Positions 46,833-57,871 of a stretch of DNA of 64,000 nt are shown here, in pieces. The stretch's first letter is position 1. Every line of letters starts with the position of its first letter. The stretch comes from Arctopsyche grandis (taxonomy: Eukaryota > Arthropoda > Insecta > Trichoptera > Hydropsychidae), in contig NC_135355.1 of assembly GCF_051622035.1 (NCBI RefSeq), positions 4,774,001 through 4,838,000 on the forward strand. Reading direction: 5' to 3'. Made by a program: the position numbers and the translations under genes. The notes under the pieces were generated by a model. It did not search any database. It had not been told where the DNA came from and saw only the letters and a list, made by a program, of their open reading frames with translations.

Positions 46833-47270
46833 TTAAGTAATATATTTTTTAAACGCTTATATTTCATAAACAAGAAAAAAACCACCAAAAATCATTGTCA
46901 TATTCGAATTCAATGGGTCAAACTTAATATTGATTGATTATTCTCCGCTCCAGTAAGTAAAAAACGTGATATGTTATTGCTCATTGTTATTAATTACAAT
47001 ATTAAGTGTTCTTTATATTTAAAAAGTTCAAGCTTTTTTTTAGATAAAATTATTAAAAAAAAATAAATAAATAGTAATTGAATGTTTTACGGAGATTTCC
47101 AAAAATACAACAAGCATTTACATGTTCAAACATATGACATGTTACATGAATTGTAAAATCGCTTATTAATATGCTTTTTTCATATTCAGAATAATTTTAA
47201 TTTTAATTATACATACTTAATGGTACATATTTATACTATACATACTTGAATACATTTATTTTGATTTTCT

Positions 47271-47279
<9 letters not shown>

Positions 47280-47343
<64 letters not shown>
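47280..47343. repeat. (TA)n microsatellite
   Basis: About 31 TA units. Flanking 46840-48000 is AT-rich with no supported gene; opposing frames at 47565-47874 have no recognisable domain. Confidence 0.93.
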
Positions 47344-47347
<4 letters not shown>

Positions 47348-48019
47348 TTAAACAAATAAATGAAATTATTTAAATAATTGAAACATTAAACCTTATTTAG
47401 ACTTTTATTACTTCATTATTCAGTATACATACATATACATATGTATGTATGATATAAAACATTTAAATGAATTTATTTGTTACCAATTAAGTATTTTACT
47501 TCATAGAATGTTTCATAGACTTTTAGTCCAAAACAGTCATGGAATTGACCTATCAAACGTAGGTTTAATGTTTCATGTACATACATAAATTGTCATACCA
47601 CGCCAATGGTTTATTCATATTAGAATACAATTTTAACGGCGATCCACATAATATTACAGTCGGACCTGTTTGTTGCCATATATCTGTCGGTTTGCTATCA
47701 TACATATGTATATCTCGATTACCGGTAGCAAGGTTAACCGGATCCAGTTGCGATCGCTTCTTCGCCACTGATACCATTAACAGCCTCATCATCTTCGTTT
47801 CGTTTAATAAACGGTATCTAATTACTAGCGCTAATTTTAATGGATCGCAGGTTATTAAAAGCTCGTCAATTTAAGCGTGGCGCAAGCTGCGCTTTATTGA
47901 TTTTATTTATTAATTATAAAATATGATTTATTGTAACATAATTTTTATTATACAAACTTATCTATGTACAAACCTTTAGAAATTATTTGGTTTGTGTTTT
48001 ATTTAAACTTAAGTTTGGA

Positions 48020-48059
48020 CCATTTTCGCATTACGGGAGTCCACAATGCGCCACAATGG
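48020..48059 (+). other. Degenerate copy of the conserved 3' hairpin (copy g)
   Basis: CCATTTTCGC ... GCCACAATGG with GCATTA next to the left arm resembles the 60851 copy. The left arm has drifted so pairing is partly lost. Followed by AAAAATTTATATATAC, like the tail at 60892. Confidence 0.5.
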
Positions 48060-48136
48060 TTAAAAATTTATATATACATATGAGAGTTAAAACTATAAAT
48101 ATTTATATATTAGAGATAACGAGAACCTCTAGAGCA

Positions 48137-48780
48137 AATTTCATAAAATATAGAGTGAATTATAGGCGTTTAAACAATTAAAATCTGATAAGGCCGTGTC
48201 ATGGCGAACAGTTTACGCCTTGTTAAACAACGCTTGTTAAACGTCAGGAAGATTTACTTTCCCCGTTTTTAAAACGCGTTGTATACGATATTTTATCTCC
48301 AACGTAATGGCAGACGATACAGTAACGTGTATTGATGACCAAAATGAGCAATATGGCAAAGTATGAAAACGATCGGATAAGAGATAAAAATGACCACTAA
48401 CACGAAAGCCATGTGAAACGTAAAGGAGGTATGTAAAAATGATAAAATATAGAGTGAAAAAGAAAAAGTTATAGGCGTTTAAGCAAATAAAATCTGACAA
48501 AGCTAGAGGATGGCGAACAACAAGAATATGCCAAAACGATCGCAGTAGGCGAACAATGCGACCGAACATTTCGGGCGATTAACGTCAGGCAGATCTTCGT
48601 GGGAGAATTTTCAAACGTGTCTAATACGATATTTTTTCACCATCGTAATGACGGATGATACCTTTATCTATATTGATGACCTAAATGAGCAATATGGCAA
48701 AGTATGAAAACGATCGGATAAGAGGCAAAATTTTTCCTTAATAGTAATCGTAAGGCGAAGTAAAAAGAGGTATGTAAAAA
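48137..48780. repeat. Tandem duplication, about 300-340 bp unit, two copies
   Basis: AAAATATAGAGTGA (48145, 48444), GGCGTTTAA, GGCGAACA, AACGTCAGG and GAGCAATATGGCAAAGTATG (48346, 48687) occur twice in the same order. The unit differs by indels (offset 299 rising to 341). No coding content. Confidence 0.8.
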
Positions 48781-49097
48781 TTAAGAGAGATGAGAAAAAT
48801 AAAAATACCTACATACCTATATATGTATACACTGACAAATATACATTTATACATAACCATGAAAAAACAATAGCAGATAAAGTAAACATATAAAATAATA
48901 AAATACAAAGTAGGAAATGTCTTGCATCATTTATTATAGCAATTATGAAAATAATGATGAGCGGAGCATACCAGACAAATATGTAGGTTAAAATAATCTC
49001 CAATGACCTACGCTCACTGTGGTGGAAAATGTCACATTCAGGCACAGCAGCAACGATTTCATTAAGAAGTCGGATATTTTACATAGATATCTATATA

Positions 49098-49138
49098 CTA
49101 GGAAGGCTTGACAGGAACATCCCAATGCGCTTTCCTGG
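49098..49138 (-). other. Conserved 3' hairpin, copy c
   Basis: Minus strand CCAGGAAAGC and GCCTTCCTAG around a loop GCATTGGGATG...CCTGTCAA. Two stem positions have decayed. Confidence 0.75.
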
Positions 49139-49447
49139 ACAATTAATTACAAATAATGCAACATTTTATTATTACATAAATCACTGTATTTCCAGAAGAT
49201 GAAGAACGCGAAGTAAGAATTAATTAATTAATTAATTACAGAATTAATACATAGAGACATATATGGATTTTAGATTTGTACATATTTTTTACAAATTATA
49301 TACATACAATAAATACAGAAAATTTGTGACAACAGGAAAGATGATTTTTTGCCAATTTTGAGCAACCGTTTGAACAATGATCAGATAAAATTGGTAAACT
49401 CTGATAAGAAAAGATCGATTTGGAGTCACAAATACCCCCAAATCTAA

Positions 49448-49523
49448 CCAGCAGTATGGCGGATCGAACCCACTGATCACTTAGTGTTAAACATACGCGC
49501 TACCATTAAGCAATACTGCTGGC
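49448..49523 (-). ncRNA. tRNA-like SINE head (pol III promoter)
   Basis: 76 bases on the minus strand. CCAGCAGT and ACTGCTGG close like an acceptor stem. TTGCTTAATGG fits box A and GGTTCGATCC fits box B. GTTTAAC in the anticodon region recalls tRNA-Asn. The anticodon stem does not pair well, so this is a SINE head and not a working tRNA. Confidence 0.65.
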
Positions 49524-49539
49524 TATATATCTTGGAATT

Positions 49540-50061
49540 AGAGCCATCCGATAAAGAACTTTGCGTGCAGGAGGTACAACCATCAAATGATGTCTACCAC
49601 ACATAATTATTGGGGACATAAAGTTCCAGCACCGATGGCCATGACGTATTATTACGTAGAAGCTGGCGAATAAAACGAATTAGTGAGAAGTTTCTCCGAA
49701 GTCCAAGGGAATTATACCCAAGCATGCCCAAAGGGAAAGGAGTAGGGTAGAGATATGAATAATACCCATACTATTTCCTACATACGAAAGGAAGAAATGC
49801 TTTTTGCAATTTCTCAATCACTAGAAAGTAAATTGCTTCATGCGGATTCTACACAATTGCATTATACTCTAGTTTGCTTGTCATAGGCGAGTTGAAAAGC
49901 AAGCGAGGAGACAAAGGGTTGGAGAATAACCTAACAAATCTCAAGACAAATCCGATTTGACGAAAGGAAACGCCAGCGACTGTCTTGATGTGGTTGTGAA
50001 AGGTGAGTTGAGGATCTAAAGGGATATCCAAATCAACCGTAGATTCCTCACGCTTCAACAA
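49540..50061 (-). pseudogene. LINE RT C-terminal fragment of the hairpin-LINE group
   Basis: Minus-strand frames read LDIPLDPQLTFHNHIKTVAG and IGFVLRFVRLFSNPL, then after a frame break YSYLYPTPFPLGMLGYNSL and RRNFSLIRFIRQLL. The YPTPFxLGMLGYNSL block parallels YPYLFPSKFVMGSLGFDSL at 8359-9999. Stops and frame changes disable it. Confidence 0.7.
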
Positions 50062-50204
50062 GATTTAATTGTATGGCTTTAGTCTCCAACTGAACTCTAA
50101 TTATGCCTTGGAATATGTTGATTTTACAGTTAATTCCATTTCATTAAACAGTAAGTTAAATATAGTCGTAATTCCAATTGTTTGTGAATTTAGAACCTCA
50201 TATA

Positions 50205-50845
50205 CAACTTGCATTAATATCTTCAGTTCTATCTATACGACAATGAAAGTTTATATAAGTATTACCATTATTAACCTATGCTTCACCTGTATGGAATAAC
50301 GCCTCGAATACTAACCTTTCCAAGCTCCAAGTAATACAAAATAAATCCCTTAAAATAATTTATAATACACCCATATATACTAACCTGAAAAAACTGCATG
50401 CTATATATAATATTCCGTTTGTTACAGACATTACTAACAAACTAACCAGTAGATTCTATGAAAGAATCACTAATAACCATACTAACACACTTGTGAAGAG
50501 TCTCGGTGATTACAATAAAATGTCTATACCCTTCAGGTATAAACACAGATTACCTAAACACAATCTGCTTTAGGTCATCGACTTTAGATAGTCTTTAATT
50601 AATATTATGTATTAGATGTATTATGAACATTTATAAGGATTGTAAATAGGTTTTTGAGCTCTTTTTCCTATTATGCTTTAGATTAACATTAGAATAATAT
50701 AATACTGTGATTACTAACCAAATTAAATTAAAATTGTAAAATAGAAAATGATCAGTAGATCAGTAGCTATTAAAATAGATATAAGATGTATTGTGAACAT
50801 AATTTCGTAATAATAAAAAGCATTTAAAAATCAAAAAAAATATAA
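50205..50845 (+). mobile_element. 5'-truncated Jockey-like LINE, copy F2
   Basis: One frame reads LPLLTYASPVWNNASNTN, then LSKLQVIQNKSLK, PFVTDITNKLTSRFYERI and VKSLGDYNKMSIPFRYKHRL to a stop near 50571. It is a more intact C-terminus than F1. The 3' UTR and A-rich end match F1 closely. Confidence 0.85.
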
Positions 50846-50849
50846 GTAC

Positions 50850-51570
50850 ATACATCACGCGTACTTGCATCCTTTTTTCGAAAGAAAAATGTACTTAATA
50901 TTAATATTATCGAAGTTGAATATGACTTCAGTATCATTCAATGATGACAGTTATGTAATTGTATAATATATTTGCACTGCACAAGATATGTACATATTAT
51001 ATTCACTATGTAGTACGCATGTGAAAGGTATACATACACACATATGCAATCTGCACATTTTGATCATAAGTGCACAAGTGCAAGCAGGAAATTTTATTTA
51101 TTTATTTATCTTTAACTTTAAATGCCTGAAAGCTACACATGTGTTTCATATTTAAGTTGATTCATAATTTCAGTCACGAATCACGTTCCAACTGGTCAAA
51201 ATATATAACAACTGAAAATACAGTTTAACTATTAGTTGGTACCAGGTTTAATGGAGGGCTAACGTCACTTTGAGTTTGGAAAGTCACATTTTTGTTTTGA
51301 ACATATTCATTAAGTTATCGTAATACGGTACTCATTACCATAATTCGTAAATACCTTGGAAATATTAACGCACTATTGAATTCTTAAGCATTCGTTAAAA
51401 CAAATATCAGAGCTGTCAAAACTCAATTGTTAAATTACAACTGGCGCACATTGTTCAAAGTGTATTTGCGCTTGTAGAGTTTTGATTTAATGGTTGAATT
51501 GTATTCGAATATGAATAACCTAAAATGCCAATTGGAATATGTTACAACTAAAAACACACTTCGACTGTGA
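50850..51570. other. Gene-free DNA
   Basis: AT-rich, no supported gene or repeat end. Confidence 0.45.
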
Positions 51571-51574
51571 CATA

Positions 51575-52120
51575 CAGTAACGTGCAGAGAAATCGCATCA
51601 CTTTCAATTGTTCGATGTTTTCGATTTTTTTTGATTACATGAAGCTATACACAAGTTTTTTTGGTTTTATTATTTGATTTCAACTATTTAACATGTTTTA
51701 CGATTAAAAAAGATTATTTATATTTTTAAATTAAGGCGAGGTACGAATTTTAAAAAAACATGCACAATAGGGCATTTTTCTTATATGTATTTCAAATGTC
51801 TCTAGCTAAAATAATATTACAGTATATATTTTTCTATGAATTAAAATACATAGGCAATGGACATATGACAACAATAAATAGTAATATAATAATTACTAGA
51901 CAATCGTATTGCTTCTATGACGGGATGGATAATACGACTAATGAACATACTGGACGATAATGGACATACTAAAAAAAGTCGTATTGTCCATGCCGGCAGG
52001 TATCCATACCGTCATAGAAGCAAGACGATTGTCTAGTAATTATTATATTACTATTTATTGTTTTCATATGTCCATTGCCTATGTATTTTAATTAAAAAAT
52101 AAAAATAAAAATAAAAATAA

Positions 52121-52196
<76 letters not shown>

Positions 52197-52412
52197 TGTA
52201 ATATTATTTTAGCTAGAGACATTTGAAATACATATAAGAAAAATGCCCTATTGTGCATGTTTTTTAAAATTCTTATCTCGCCTTAATTTAAAAATATAAA
52301 TAATCTTTTTTAATCGTTAAACATGTTAAATAGTTTAAATCAAATAATAAAACTAAAAAAACTCGAAAACATCGAACAATTGAAAGTGATGCGATTTCTC
52401 TGCACGTTACTG
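51575..52412. mobile_element. Long-inverted-repeat MITE (838 bp), TA duplication, Tc1/mariner-like
   Basis: CAGTAACGTGCAGAGAAATC at 51575 is mirrored by its reverse complement ending at 52412. TA flanks both ends (51573-51574, 52413-52414). The arms run about 370 bases each and match nearly throughout; the right arm also contains a TA microsatellite (52124-52196). A roughly 90-base unpaired centre (about 51930-52010) remains. TA targets and CAGT ends fit Tc1/mariner-type MITEs; there is no transposase. Confidence 0.88.
52124..52196. repeat. (TA)n microsatellite in MITE right arm
   Basis: An uninterrupted TA run apart from one GT. The left arm shows only a short TATATATTTTT at the equivalent site, so the run expanded after the palindrome formed. 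Confidence 0.9.
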
Positions 52413-52414
52413 TA

Positions 52415-54416
52415 CATATGTATGTATACACAATTTAGGGTACATCGAAAATAGCGAAATTTAGAATTTGGAATCACCTCTAAATGGAAAAAATGTCCTG
52501 TATCATAGGAAATCCGTAAAAAATAACATATAAAATCTCAAAAATATATTTGCACTGTCGCCAGCCCATTCAAGTTTGTGAAATCGTAAATTTAATAGAT
52601 TTTTGAATTTTTTTTTACTTTAAGTCAGTTTTCGTGGTATATTTTTTTTAATTCACCTCATCAAATAAATGGAATAAATTCACATTAAAAAACTTTAAAT
52701 ATGATATTTCGTCATATTTGCTAAGGTACAAAATAAAAACAGAATCTTCCAGTCCATTGACGATGTTGCTTAAATATCATTTGTCCCGCATTTCTTATAA
52801 AAAATTTAAATATTTGAAAATATACATGTTTTAGAATTACATTTAAGAAGCAAGAATATCATACGTAGGTACACGAGTATGATCAGTAAAATAACTATCC
52901 AATAAACACATATATGAATATTACATCACACAAAGTTATATTATCGAAATAATCAGATTTTTATAAAGACCTTGCCGCTTTGACCAAAAATTCGTGCAAT
53001 ATTTTTTTCATCATTAATTATGCAATTTTCACATGAGATAATCAGCAGAATGTGTGCCGATATGAAAATGCAATACGCACAATTTTTTTTCTGAACTCGA
53101 AAGGTGCTGCTGATCGATGATTTCAGAGCGTCAAAAATTCACTAGGCCTGAAAACAAGATCAAGTCAGTGGATCAAGGGCGGATTATGCGCATCGAATTG
53201 CAATTTTTCAAGTGCATATCTTCACCTGAATCTGTTGTTTGACCGGTTTACGGGTTAACTTTTTTAAAATAAAAAGAAAACGACAAAAGGCCATCTGCAA
53301 TGATAAAATTTATGGATGTAATTCTTTCCCTTAAATGTTATTTCTTTTTTTGCAGCCGTAAGATGAATTCGAATAAAATAATATAGCATCGATTCAATTA
53401 AGTTTCAACCCGCATTTGAAATGAATAACAATAGTGCAAGCCAAAAGTGCAGTTTGTTACCTATTATGTGACATTTATATGAAGCTAAATGCATGTCACG
53501 TTTCCGAGAAATTGAATATTCCGTTACACAATATTGATTTATAAAGTCTACATGGCTTTTCGAAATTCTCATACATATGTACATATATTTCGTACAAACA
53601 TTTTTTCTTTGAAGCACTACATTTGAAGTTACTTTTAGGTCATCCTATATGTTTTAATTTAAAATTGGATTTTTTTTCAATCTAAAAAATTAAATAAAAC
53701 TCATAAAATGGAATTATTCATGAAACTATTTTTACTATAAAGTACATTATAAAATAAATGGTATATAATTGCTTATACGAGGCGGTGAATCCATTTTTTT
53801 TTTAATAAATCGTTCAATAAATTACGAAAGGTGCGTGTTTTTCACACAGAAGGTTAAACTTCTGAACGTGATAACATGTTCCTCTTCATCTTCATTGACG
53901 AGACGTGAAATAAATATTTTAAACAAAAAAAAAAAGAGATGATGATCGGCAGACCTTCAAGCGCTTTGGACAAGCCTATTAGTTACAACGAGTGGCTTAC
54001 CTTCTGGGCTCTTCTTTCCCTTTAAACTTCACAAGCCCTTTATATGGGAATTGCAATTCGACAGGAAAATTTGAAAGATTGATAATATGGCGCACCACTA
54101 TGCGTATTCGCCGAGTGCAAAAGGACATTATGCAACTGCATTAATTGCAGCGTAACTGAGTCTCATTCGAGATGATCCCATCGCATCGTAATCTCTCATT
54201 AAGTCTGATTTATTGGTGCTGACCATTCTTGAACAGTTCGTGTAGCGGTTAACCAGTTTTTTGATCCCAACACCACCTTAGCGTCCTTTTTCTTAACGGT
54301 CATGCGTCTGTATGTACCAATGTTTGGTACAAAAAAAAAAATACAGCGAAAAAAAATTAAATCAACACGGCCGAGTATGCGCTATTTTAATAGTATGGAT
54401 GTGTCGATAATTGCAC
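52415..54416. other. Gene-free DNA
   Basis: Mostly AT-rich; GC-richer 53930-54310 has only a 28-codon frame (53941) without support. No element ends recognised. Confidence 0.45.
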
Positions 54417-55005
54417 GATTTAAAACCGATTAACTTTGCATATTGAGTACGTGATGATCTTGTGTGCCGGAAAATATGACCTTAAAATGGTCGAGATTAA
54501 CAAATTTTCGATACGTCACCCCAAATATTTCGTGTGATGATATTGCAAATATGTTACAAATATATTCGTAATAACATATTTATTTTTATGATATTTTAAA
54601 TAATATTAAAAATATTGCAAGAAGAAGAAGAGTGAAAGTTTTATATTTCTACAATAAAAATAAATTAAAAAAAAAACCTGTATGTTTCACATCGTATATG
54701 TATGTGTGTTAAATATTTCGAGCTGAAGCTGAACTCAAGATGAAACTTATCAATAAATAAAATTAATTTGTTAATAAAAAATAATTGTCCTTCATTTTTC
54801 TTTTAATCCCTTTAAGAAAGGATTTTTAAGGGTGATTTAAATCAAATATGTATATCAAAAAGCTAAAAAAAGGATACATTTTTTAATAGCAAAGTTTTAG
54901 GCACTGAAATGGGCTGAAGTAACAAAAATCAAAGTAGAACCATATTTATAATCGGAGCACTCCGTTAATATCTCGACACTCGTTTTCTCAACTTTTCGTC
55001 TGCCC

Positions 55006-55048
55006 AAACAGTATGTTGTATAAAAATAGTTTATACAACATACTGTTT
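55006..55048. repeat. Perfect 19-bp palindrome at LINE junction
   Basis: AAACAGTATGTTGTATAAA and its reverse complement around a 5-base AATAG spacer, immediately before the LINE tail. Copy 2 of the duplication has no such second arm. Confidence 0.85.
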
Positions 55049-55308
55049 TTTAAATGCTTTTTATTATTACTAAATTATGTTCACCATACATCTGTATCTA
55101 TTTTAATAGCTACTGATCTACTGATCATTTTCTATTTTACAATTTTACTTTAATTTTGTTAGTAATCATAGTATTATATTATTCAAATGTTAATGTATAG
55201 CATAATAGGAAAAAGAGCTCAAAAACCTATTTAAAATTCTTATAAATGCTTATAATACATCTAATACATAATATTAATTAAAGACTCTCCAAAGTCGATG
55301 ATCTAATG
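55046..55308 (-). mobile_element. Jockey-like LINE 3' tail, copy F3
   Basis: Reverse copy of the F1/F2 3' UTR. It is at the same place in both duplicates (F4 at 61327-61977), so it was there before the duplication. Confidence 0.82.
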
Positions 55309-55519
55309 TATAAATGTACATATGTAATATTTTTAATATACTATAGATTTTTAAGCTATTATTACACCTTTAAAATATATAAAAAAAGTTGTAAAGTCAA
55401 TTCTTACTATGTATATTCATTTAATAGTTAATGTTTATCTCGTAAAATATGTATTTCACTATGTAAAATATTTTCGTATATATTTTTTGTATATATATGT
55501 ACAAACTCGGCGACTAGAG

Positions 55520-55618
55520 ATACCGAAAAAGTTGGGAAAACGAGTCTTGAGATATTGCAAGTTGGTGAAACGAGGAAGACCTATTTATAATAACCCTTAC
55601 TATTTCTCCAAATATTAA
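55520..55618 (+). CDS. Possible small terminal exon, copy 1 (tentative)
   Basis: IPKKLGKRVLRYCKLVKRGR followed by PIYNNPYYFSKY and stop. The reading frame is kept in the second duplicate (63025-63123) with two residue changes. A candidate acceptor (CGACTAG) stands just before it in this copy. GKR and KRGR resemble processing sites of secreted peptides. No upstream exon was found; the rate of change is not clearly lower than in nearby noncoding DNA, so it may be chance. Confidence 0.25.
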   Translation: MPKKLGKRVLRYCKLVKRGRPIYNNPYYFSKY

Positions 55619-56105
55619 AATACAAACCGTTGAATGATTTATTTATTATAATTGTACATATTAAACGAGATATAACACTTGTCAGAGAAATTGTAGTACA
55701 TATTTATTATAACGCATTAACTGCGATTGTATGAATTTCCATGGGCATATCAAGAAATCTTATTACAAATCCTTAGAATTTTGATTTGGTACCAGTATAC
55801 TACTGTTAAGATAGAATGGATATTAAAAATAAAATGAAATACATAATCATATGTGATACAGAATCTATAAGTATATGTATGTACATATATTAGGATGTGA
55901 AGTTGCATTTCTGTTTGTAAGCTCTCATTTATCTCTAAACCATTTATCTTTATAAAAGTCTCATATTTTATCTTCTAAACACTATGTTCATATAAGTACA
56001 TATTATACTTTATAATTAATGTGTAACCAATAAAAAATAATAAAATCGGTAAGTACTTAAACAATAGAAATTTTAGGTATTTGATATACTCATATGTATA
56101 CATAA

Positions 56106-57255
56106 TAAGGCTTCCAATCCCGGGATCCCTAGCACCAGGATCCCGGGTGCAGAAACTAGTCTGAATACCGGGATTACGGTGCAGGCAGAAATTTCTTTAA
56201 AAATAATATGGAAAAAAAACATAAAGCAATATTACATATATAATGAACAATGTTGGGATGATCAATGATAGTCATAGTCCATTTGTTTGCCACCCGTTTC
56301 GACGCCGGCTTGCCGTTTCCACGAAATGGTATGAACGGCCTGTATTTTGTCGCAGATATTGTGCTCAACCGCAATGATATTTGAAGTATATTTTAACTGA
56401 TTCGAACTCAGAATCGACCACTGATCACGTTTTCGTGATCTAGAAAAAATGTGTGTGTCTGTGTTTCTGTGTGAGTGTCTATATGTTTATTGTGTGTCAG
56501 TATATTTTGGAGATTTTTTGAACACTGTTCGTCCTATCGAACTGAAACTTAGTATTGGTTACTGAAATTTTTATCGATACACCGTAATTTTTTTTCAAAT
56601 TGTTAAGTTAACCGGAAATGGTACCTCCCCTTATAGGTGTTCTCTTTCTTTTTAAGTTTTTGATTTAAATTATCTCCCAAACCACTCATCAAATTGGACT
56701 GAAGTAGAACTTTAGTCTGTGTAAGTTTTCCTACATTTGTGTTGAATTTGTATTGAAAATGCTCATAGCCGGTATGTGTGAACGTGTATGCACATACATA
56801 TGTTCGATTATCGAATTTTGTTTTTTACACTTCTTATATTTCTGAAATACATAGATAAAGTCGTAGGTTGGTCACATCCGAATTTTTTACATAAAGTAAA
56901 TGTAATTGGAGTTTTTTTTTAATTGGGTGGATTATTTCAACTATTTGTAAAAAAAACAAATCAATGAATTAAAGCGATTTTTTTAAATTTGTTTTATTAC
57001 ATTTTCGGATGTGTTTTATTTAATCTTAGAAATTTATGGATGCGAACCGAAAATTTAAAGAATGTAACCACACTCTCAAAATTAGTACGCCAATATGCGA
57101 GTATTTTTCGCGTGAAACATTGGGAGAGTTTGCAAATGCAATTGAACGTTTTTGAAATATGAAAACATACAATTGAACTATCTTTTCTTATACATTTGAA
57201 ATTCCCAGCACCGCAATCCCGGTGCTCAAGTAACCTTCCGGGATTGGAAGCACTA
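56106..57255. mobile_element. hAT element (1150 bp) inside duplication copy 1
   Basis: Ends TAAGGCTTCCAATCCCGG and, inverted, TAGTGCTTCCAATCCCGG. Flanks ATACATAA (56098-56105) and ATACATAC (57256-57263) match 7 of 8. The second duplicate lacks the insertion and acts as the empty site. No recognisable transposase; the inside holds dispersed repeat D. Confidence 0.87.
56385..56760. repeat. Dispersed repeat D, copy 2, within the hAT
   Basis: Matches 10600-10960 in order (GATTCGAACTCAGAATCGA, TAACCGGAAATGGTACCTCC, ATTATCTCCCAAACCACT), with an extra GTGTGTGTCTGTG segment at 56447-56500. Confidence 0.65.
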
Positions 57256-57757
57256 ATACATACATACATATATGTACTCCAGCATATTGATAATTTTCTT
57301 TCGAGGAAAAATCAAATACAAATCAATTTTGAATTGATTAGATTCATGATAAGATCAATAGAATTATCAAAATTAATTTATAAGGGGTTCCTACCAAATC
57401 GAACTATTCATCTCGACTATAGCTAAAAGTACCACAGCTGGAGACGAGAGTTCAATTTAAATAATAATACAATAAAAACTAAGTTTGCCGTGAAATTCAA
57501 GCCTCAACTCTGGACCACGATCCTGATCATCTGTTGAAATGAAAAAAAATACAAGAACTCATATCACTCATGTTAAAAAATCGCTGAAATGGATGCGTGT
57601 GAAGTGTGCACCTTGCTCGCGGATAATTGTGTGAATGTATGTGAGTTGACCAAACAGCATTCACATGTACTTGTGGAGGGTCCAATACACTACTTTAGAT
57701 TCTCTTAAGTTGGTATATATCGACGGTACCGAGACAAGTGAAGAGCATCTTGAACAG

Positions 57758-57792
57758 TATAAATACTGGAGCATCTTTGGTTGAAGATCATT
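57758..57792 (+). promoter_or_regulatory. Core promoter of the right-hand CPR gene
   Basis: TATAAATA at 57758 and a TCATT initiator at 57788-57792 (A at 57790, 32 bases on). Confidence 0.7.
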
Positions 57793-57871
57793 GAGCTTCG
57801 GTCGATACAGTTTCCAACTGCTTCGCTCTCATCCATTAAGGGTAGTACCTCGCCAAAACACTCCAACCAAC

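Larger units (their letters stand above)
49085..49523 (-). mobile_element. tRNA-derived SINE, full structure (head, body, hairpin)
   Basis: Minus strand: tRNA-like head (49523-49448), the body with TTGTGACTCCAAATCGATC, CAGAGTTTACCAATTTTATC and CCATATATGTCTCTATG, then the hairpin at 49138-49098. It lies directly 3' of a LINE fragment on the same strand (49540-50061). Related copies: 5985-6345, 18366-18680 and a piece at 11325-11358. Confidence 0.75.
54417..57423 (+). repeat. Segmental duplication, copy 1
   Basis: Collinear with 60582-64000 from GATTTAAAACCGATTAACTT to CTCGACTATAGC. Differences are mostly scattered substitutions plus insertions: this copy carries a hAT element (56106-57255) absent from copy 2. 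The CPR gene at 57872 begins 450 bases after this copy's last visible match. Confidence 0.92.

Noticed and set aside
47565-47874. Opposing 75- and 99-codon frames
   Set aside because: No signal peptide, motif or splice support on either strand; likely chance.
49448-49523. Functional tRNA gene
   Set aside because: Boxes A and B and an acceptor-like stem exist, but the anticodon stem does not pair and the sequence continues into a SINE body.
53941-54027. 28-codon frame in GC-richer DNA (MMIGRPSSALDKP...)
   Set aside because: Could be an exon, but no consistent partner exon or promoter was found.
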